Shown here: one piece after another, positions 60,518 to 64,000 of the stretch
Position numbering within the stretch: the first letter of the stretch is position 1
How the letters are laid out: each line of letters begins with the position of its first letter
NCBI GenBank assembly: GCA_947383875.1
Contig: CANDEX010000002.1
Coordinates: 3,173 to 67,172, forward strand
From: an uncultured Azospirillum sp.
GTDB lineage: Bacteria; Pseudomonadota; Alphaproteobacteria; RF32; CAG-239
DNA length: 64,000 bases
Direction of reading: 5' to 3'
Notes under the pieces: model-generated
Told to the model about the DNA's origin: nothing
The model's input: the letters and a program-made list of their open reading frames with translations, nothing else
Databases searched by the model: none
Program-made: the position numbers and the translations under genes

Positions 60518-60730
60518 AAATAGTGAGTTTAATAATAAATGATGCGATGTAAAAATAACATTTTTTGACTAAACATACAATAAATTTATTTTAAATGACC
60601 TTATATTAGCCCAAAATAAATTGAGGTCCTATGTGTGATTGAAAATGCAAAATATATATAAAGAAAACAGGCTTTGATTCAGTTATATTGTGAGGCGTTT
60701 TCTGCGTTGCAAATTATTAAAATATTACAA
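60518..60730. other. Intergenic region without visible features
   Basis: About 210 AT-rich bases between a lipoprotein gene start and the terminator of the next minus-strand gene. No open frame with a ribosome site is seen; it presumably holds the lipoprotein promoter. Confidence 0.4.
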
Positions 60731-60762
60731 AAAGAGAACCGAGCATTTACTCGGTTTCTTTT
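60731..60762 (-). terminator. Terminator of the GltD-like oxidoreductase gene
   Basis: AACCGAG and CTCGGTT arms flanked by A/G and T/C-rich runs overlap the stop codon region of the minus-strand gene. Confidence 0.65.
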
Positions 60763-61945
60763 ATTCTGCGGCGAGAGCCAATCGGTTATCCAGCAAGCGG
60801 GCTGCATCACGACCGGAGGCTAAAGCTTCAACAATGGTCGAACCGCCATGTTTACAATCTCCGGCATAAATAATCCGATTGTCATTAATTTTAGCATCTG
60901 CACGACTACCAATAGCTGTTATAATCAAATCAAATCCTGACAATTCAATAACGGCTCCGGGCAGAGGATGCAGCTCCCCATTAAGCATATGATTACGACG
61001 GACACACAAAGAAAGACCGCCCTCGCCTTTTTCAATTTTTTCAGGACTGCTGAGCGCGGAAATGTTAATTTCATGCTTTAATAATTCAAGGTATTCCTGC
61101 TGAGAAATACGCATATCCGATAAACGACGACGGACAAACATCTCCACATGAGAAGCTCCGTTTTCTGCAGCAGTCAAAGCACAATCGGCAGCAACGTTTC
61201 CGCCTCCAATAATTGCCACCTTTCCTGAAGTGGCATAGTTTTCAGGCTGACGCAAATAGTCCATGTAGGATAAGCTATATTCTTCTCCGGAAATTTTCAG
61301 ATCCACAACATTGGGTTCTCCAGTTGCAACAATGACCCCATCAAACCCCTGATTAAAGAGGTCTGTCGGATTATCTATTTTAGTTGTCAGATGCAACGAA
61401 ATATAATCGTGGTTAAAAATAAATGACCAGTCTTTTTCAATAACCTCATATGGTAAGCGCGCATCAGGTATCATATTCAAAGCACCGCCAATTTTATCAG
61501 ATGCCTCATAAATATCAATTTTATACCCTTGCTGCCCCAATTCTGCAGCAGCAGACATTCCTGCCGGTCCGGCTCCAATAACGGCGATTCTACGTCCATT
61601 AGGCGTGATTAAGAAATTATCATTTTTCCGGTGACGATAGTTTTCAAGTATTGTTGCTTGCACCTTCGGAATATTCACCGAAAAATCAATATGGCTGCGG
61701 GTGCACGCTTTCATACAGAATTTATCCGGGCAAATCAGACCACAAGTCTGTCCCATAGGGTTATTACGGGAGATGGTTTCCACTGCCTGTTCAAAATGAC
61801 CACTTTTAGCTTGGGCAATAAATTCCTGCGGACTGCAATTTACCGGACAAGCACTCATGCACGGCTTGGACGGACAATTTAGGCAACGATTCAATTCCGC
61901 TTTAAGCTGAATTTTGCTTAAATATAAATTCTTGGCTTTAACCAT
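60761..61945 (-). CDS. GltD-like FAD/NAD(P)-dependent oxidoreductase with iron-sulfur N-domain
   Basis: A 394-residue flavoprotein related to the glutamate synthase small subunit and the N-terminal half of dihydropyrimidine dehydrogenase. The N-domain carries 'CLNCPSKPCMSACPVNC' (about residues 18-34) and 'CGLICPDKFCMKAC' (about 69-82), ligands of two 4Fe-4S clusters. A first dinucleotide site 'IAVIGAGPAGMSAAAEL' (about residue 120) binds FAD and a second 'VAIIGGGNVAADCALTA' (about 245) binds NAD(P)H. It is shorter than full GltD (about 470). No gltB or partner subunit is nearby, so its electron acceptor is unknown. CGGGA lies ahead of ATG. Confidence 0.87.
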   Translation of the reverse strand: MVKAKNLYLSKIQLKAELNRCLNCPSKPCMSACPVNCSPQEFIAQAKSGHFEQAVETISRNNPMGQTCGLICPDKFCMKACTRSHIDFSVNIPKVQATILENYRHRKNDNFLITPNGRRIAVIGAGPAGMSAAAELGQQGYKIDIYEASDKIGGALNMIPDARLPYEVIEKDWSFIFNHDYISLHLTTKIDNPTDLFNQGFDGVIVATGEPNVVDLKISGEEYSLSYMDYLRQPENYATSGKVAIIGGGNVAADCALTAAENGASHVEMFVRRRLSDMRISQQEYLELLKHEINISALSSPEKIEKGEGGLSLCVRRNHMLNGELHPLPGAVIELSGFDLIITAIGSRADAKINDNRIIYAGDCKHGGSTIVEALASGRDAARLLDNRLALAAE

Positions 61946-62070
61946 AACATATTCCCGAAAAAACTTTTTTAACAGTATAAGCTTTTTATGGGGGACAGAG
62001 TCAAGTTATTTTTTATTTTTACGGCAATAACTTATTTTATTCGATTGATTAAATCGGCAACTTACATCTT

Positions 62071-62100
62071 TTGATTACTAGAAGTAAGTTGAGCTAAAAT
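62071..62100 (+). promoter_or_regulatory. Promoter of the first mini-gene
   Basis: TTGATT (62071-62076) and TAAAAT (62095-62100) are spaced by 18 bases. The spacer contains GAAGTAAG, which is echoed as GAAAGTAAG at the next promoter, and forms one arm of an inverted repeat with AACTTAC at 62059-62065. Confidence 0.45.
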
Positions 62101-62152
62101 TTGCAACGATTACGATTATATCTTCTTTCAAATACAACAAACGGAGGCCGAC

Positions 62153-62278
62153 ATGAGAAGCAAACCCAGAAAGCCGTATAGTTATGGTATTCGCACCGAA
62201 AACAAACCTCTGTTGTCTTTCTCTGACAGAAATGAACTTACATCCCCTCTAAAACGCGGCAATACCTCAATTATATAA
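62153..62278 (+). CDS. Basic 41-residue mini-protein, first of a related pair
   Basis: A short frame with a strong ribosome site (GGAGG, 5 bases before ATG) and its own promoter-like sequence. The product is basic, starts 'MRSKPRKPYSYGIRTENKP' and ends 'RGNTSII', with no hydrophobic segment. Residues 12-19 (G-I-R-x-E-x-K-P) align with G-L-K-x-E-x-K-P in the next mini-gene. I do not recognise it. Possibly a small regulator or toxin-like peptide, but this is unsupported. Confidence 0.5.
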   Translation: MRSKPRKPYSYGIRTENKPLLSFSDRNELTSPLKRGNTSII

Positions 62279-62295
62279 TATATAAAATTATCCTA

Positions 62296-62324
62296 TTTAC
62301 ATACTGAAAGTAAGCCATAAAATG
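62296..62324 (+). promoter_or_regulatory. Promoter of the second mini-gene
   Basis: TTTACA (62296-62301) and TAAAAT (62319-62324) are spaced by 17 bases, 38 bases before the mini-gene start. The spacer contains GAAAGTAAG, similar to the first mini-gene promoter. Confidence 0.45.
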
Positions 62325-62361
62325 GATTTGTTATCAGTAACTTAAAACAGGAAAATTTGAT

Positions 62362-62493
62362 ATGCACAATAAAATTAGTACATATAAGAGTCCTTTTTTA
62401 GGTCTCAAGATAGAACGTAAACCCAATATTCAAACCCCGTTTTTTCCGACCAGCAAATCAATTAAAAACCGAAACATTGTATTCCATCAATAA
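62362..62493 (+). CDS. Basic 43-residue mini-protein, second of a related pair
   Basis: Starts 'MHNKISTYKSPFLGLKIERK' and ends 'NRNIVFHQ'. It is basic, soluble and without cysteine. The ribosome site AGGA lies about 9 bases ahead. Residues 14-21 share the G-(I/L)-(K/R)-x-E-x-K-P core with the upstream mini-protein, and the two have nearly the same length, so a diverged duplication is plausible. It lies 72 bases before the 409-residue orphan gene, which has its own promoter. Function unknown. Confidence 0.5.
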   Translation: MHNKISTYKSPFLGLKIERKPNIQTPFFPTSKSIKNRNIVFHQ

Positions 62494-62502
62494 AAATTAT
62501 TT

Positions 62503-62531
62503 TTGACAAAAAATATAATATATGCTATAAA
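62503..62531 (+). promoter_or_regulatory. Near-consensus sigma-70 promoter of the 409-residue orphan
   Basis: A perfect TTGACA (62503-62508) and TATAAA (62526-62531) are spaced by exactly 17 bases, about 35 bases before the start codon. One of the strongest promoter matches in the window. Confidence 0.7.
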
Positions 62532-62565
62532 ATATATATTATGAATTGATGAGAAAGGAAAAAGC

Positions 62566-63795
62566 ATGTTTGACGAAAATAAATTATATAGTACGGATAT
62601 TTACGGAAAGCAATATATGCACCCCCACGCCGTAGTTGACTATACATCGACATGTCCTGTAACAGAATTTGCAGATGTTTTTAAATTTATTGATAGAGAA
62701 TATAAGTGTAAAGCTGATTCTTTTATTGATAGCCAAATGACTGTAGCTGCAATGCAGATGTATTCGCGCAGCAACAATCCTGAAATAAAAAAGCACTGTT
62801 TACAACTATATGGCAGGATATTAAGTACCCATGAGAAAATAAACAAAGAAAAAAGTTTAAAACATCAACAGAATGCTTCAAAGCTACGTTTTTATAGCAC
62901 TGAGGCACTTCCGGGATATTTCTTAAATACATGTAAAGTGGTACCCCAATCGACGATAGATGTATTTAAAAATATGTTCAAGAATAGAATAATGAACAGA
63001 TATGCAGAACTAGCTACTCAACCTGAAGAACTAAAGATGTTTCGAGAGGCGTTTGAAAAAGAAGAATATACGACTGAATTTTTACCACCCAAGAGTCCTG
63101 TTAATCAGCAAAATATGGAAATCCCGACTATCTTCAAAGAAGAACTTGATTGTCCTTTTTCCTTATCCTCGGACGATAAAAATTCTAAATTTATATTACC
63201 AGAGCTGAAAGAAACCGTGAGCACACGCTGGAAAATATCCTCCAAAGATCCAAATGTTTTGGAAGCTGAAGGATACGATATAAATGGCAAATGTACTTTT
63301 AACTTGGGCATAAATACACAAACAACGAAATATATTTATAAGGGAAGTAATAAAGTTTGGAGTGACCACAACAATTTGAAGTATTCCTCATTACCGGATA
63401 AATCTATTTCATGCTTAAAACATAATTTAATGCTGGCGAAAACTAAAGCATTGACTCGGGACAACTTGAAAAAAGGCATACAATTTAAAGAGGATTACGG
63501 CAAAACAATTCGCGTAAGCAGACCCGGAGCACACTTTTCGCAAATCAAAATAAACGATGCTCAGGGAAACACTACTGCCTGGTTCCTTGTTGATACGCGC
63601 ACGGGAGAATATCGGGCAAAAGACCTAGTTACAGGTAAAAAGTACTCCAACAGTGTAAAAGATATAGATAATCGAGACGGTGAACTTCCTAAGGAAATTT
63701 TGTTAAAGATGCAACAGCGCGTAAAAAAAGCAAGCAATATTGCCCAAAGCATGATATACAATTCCGGATATCTGAATTCGGGCACACAGCGGTAA
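62566..63795 (+). CDS. 409-residue protein of unknown function
   Basis: A soluble, Lys/Asn-rich protein without signal peptide or membrane helix that I do not recognise. Residues 1-170 look helical ('VFKFIDREYKCKADSFIDSQ', 'KKHCLQLYGRILSTHEKINK'), about 180-250 is a loop-rich linker, and about 225-370 is beta-rich ('TRWKISSKDPNVLEAEGYDI', 'IRVSRPGAHFSQIKINDAQG', 'AWFLVDTRTGEYRAKDLVTG'). The C-terminus is helical. AAAGGA lies 7 bases before ATG. AT-rich codon use and lack of known relatives suggest an accessory or fast-evolving gene, perhaps secreted by a signal-less route. Confidence 0.65.
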   Translation: MFDENKLYSTDIYGKQYMHPHAVVDYTSTCPVTEFADVFKFIDREYKCKADSFIDSQMTVAAMQMYSRSNNPEIKKHCLQLYGRILSTHEKINKEKSLKHQQNASKLRFYSTEALPGYFLNTCKVVPQSTIDVFKNMFKNRIMNRYAELATQPEELKMFREAFEKEEYTTEFLPPKSPVNQQNMEIPTIFKEELDCPFSLSSDDKNSKFILPELKETVSTRWKISSKDPNVLEAEGYDINGKCTFNLGINTQTTKYIYKGSNKVWSDHNNLKYSSLPDKSISCLKHNLMLAKTKALTRDNLKKGIQFKEDYGKTIRVSRPGAHFSQIKINDAQGNTTAWFLVDTRTGEYRAKDLVTGKKYSNSVKDIDNRDGELPKEILLKMQQRVKKASNIAQSMIYNSGYLNSGTQR

Positions 63796-63799
63796 TAGA

Positions 63800-63823
63800 T
63801 ATCCCCCTGTTTACAGGGGGATA
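63800..63823. repeat. Perfect 10-base hairpin after the orphan gene
   Basis: TATCCCCCTG and CAGGGGGATA surround a 4-base loop TTTA, 5 bases past the orphan stop codon. There is no T run, so intrinsic termination is doubtful; it may stabilise mRNA ends from both directions. Confidence 0.6.
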
Positions 63824-63909
63824 ATCAGCTACAAATCTTGCAGTTTGACCACACTCATTGATGTGGAGCGGTGTCTATAAATCTTAATGTTTGGAGAACC
63901 GCCTTATTT

Positions 63910-64000
63910 TCAATACGGACGACCTGTTGCATCTAATTTTGGTGTTTTAGAATACTTCTTATCAAAATAACTTTTAACTTTTTTCTGTGTTATATCATCA
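63910..64000 (-). CDS. C-terminal end of a gene entering from the right edge
   Basis: On the minus strand the frame is open from the window edge to a TGA at 63910-63912. The last 29 residues read 'DDITQKKVKSYFDKKYSKTP' then 'KLDATGRPY'. The Lys/Tyr/Asp composition looks like coding sequence, but the part is too short to name a family. It converges on the 409-residue orphan gene. Confidence 0.4.
   Translation of the reverse strand, partial: DDITQKKVKSYFDKKYSKTPKLDATGRPY

Noticed and set aside
1..64000. CRISPR array, insertion sequence or prophage
   Set aside because: No regularly spaced repeats, transposase, integrase or phage structural genes were seen.

Overview
The window looks like a chromosomal segment of an anaerobic, AT-rich alphaproteobacterium, probably a host- or gut-associated uncultured lineage. 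The alphaproteobacterial assignment is an inference from gene order: tpiA-secG-pyrG-kdsA diverging from ppiD, recO next to parC with a DUF6898-type small gene, dusB-trkA-hfq-hflX, and a DUF2155 gene beside mlaD. The anaerobic lifestyle is inferred from a complete Rnf complex, an [FeFe]-hydrogenase maturase (HydE), a flavodiiron protein, rubrerythrin and a PerR-like regulator. No phage, insertion sequence or CRISPR array was seen.

Layout. Bases 1-3.6 kb: end of a YejE/YejF-type oligopeptide ABC importer operon preceded by a gene cut by the left edge. 4.0-6.5 kb: a small membrane protein, an outer-membrane beta-barrel protein, a family 5 uracil-DNA glycosylase and an HD-domain nucleotidase. 6.5-13.0 kb (minus strand): apbE-rseC-rnfBCDGEA, a Na+/H+-translocating ferredoxin:NAD+ oxidoreductase with its flavin-attachment enzyme. 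13.0-17.4 kb: CDP-alcohol phosphatidyltransferase, a DsbD/ScsB-like reductase, an AsmA-like protein and an HD hydrolase. 17.4-18.0 kb: hairpin-rich non-coding DNA and tRNA-Lys(CTT). 18.1-19.0 kb: two tandem LprI-like secreted proteins. 19.0-24.7 kb (minus): a GldA-GldF-GldG-DUF4340 ABC system followed by a soluble PAS histidine kinase. 24.8-26.8 kb: two tandem MlaD proteins and a DUF2155 protein. 27-29 kb: isochorismatase-family hydrolase, glycosyltransferase and a lipoprotein.

29.1-43.2 kb (minus) is a long housekeeping tract read as kdsA-recO-parC-DUF6898-like gene, a 1330-residue membrane-anchored coiled-coil protein, an orphan gene, then dusB-trkA-hfq-hflX. The ntrBC/ntrYX genes that usually sit between dusB and trkA are absent. 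43.2-48.2 kb: pyrG, secG, tpiA and, divergently, ppiD. 48.3-53.8 kb: orphan membrane proteins, a SulP transporter, hydE and a MATE exporter. 53.9-56.5 kb: a redox-stress unit with divergent fprA and perR-rbr sharing a promoter region that contains a Fur-family palindrome, then cspA. 56.6-60.5 kb: a His-rich secreted protein, a pentapeptide-repeat protein, an archaeal/eukaryal-type (type 3) prolyl-tRNA synthetase, an EF-hand protein and a lipoprotein. 60.7-64 kb: a GltD-like oxidoreductase, then a novel-looking AT-rich region. That region holds two 41-43 residue mini-genes with matching promoter layouts, a 409-residue orphan with a near-consensus promoter, and the C-terminus of a gene entering from the right edge.

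The least explained parts are the mini-gene/orphan region at the right end, the giant TipN-like coiled-coil protein, a membrane protein with a Cys-x2-Cys motif behind SulP, and a long imperfect inverted repeat at 28.5 kb. The Rnf gene order and the prolyl-tRNA synthetase type both suggest past gene exchange with Bacteroidota-like anaerobes.
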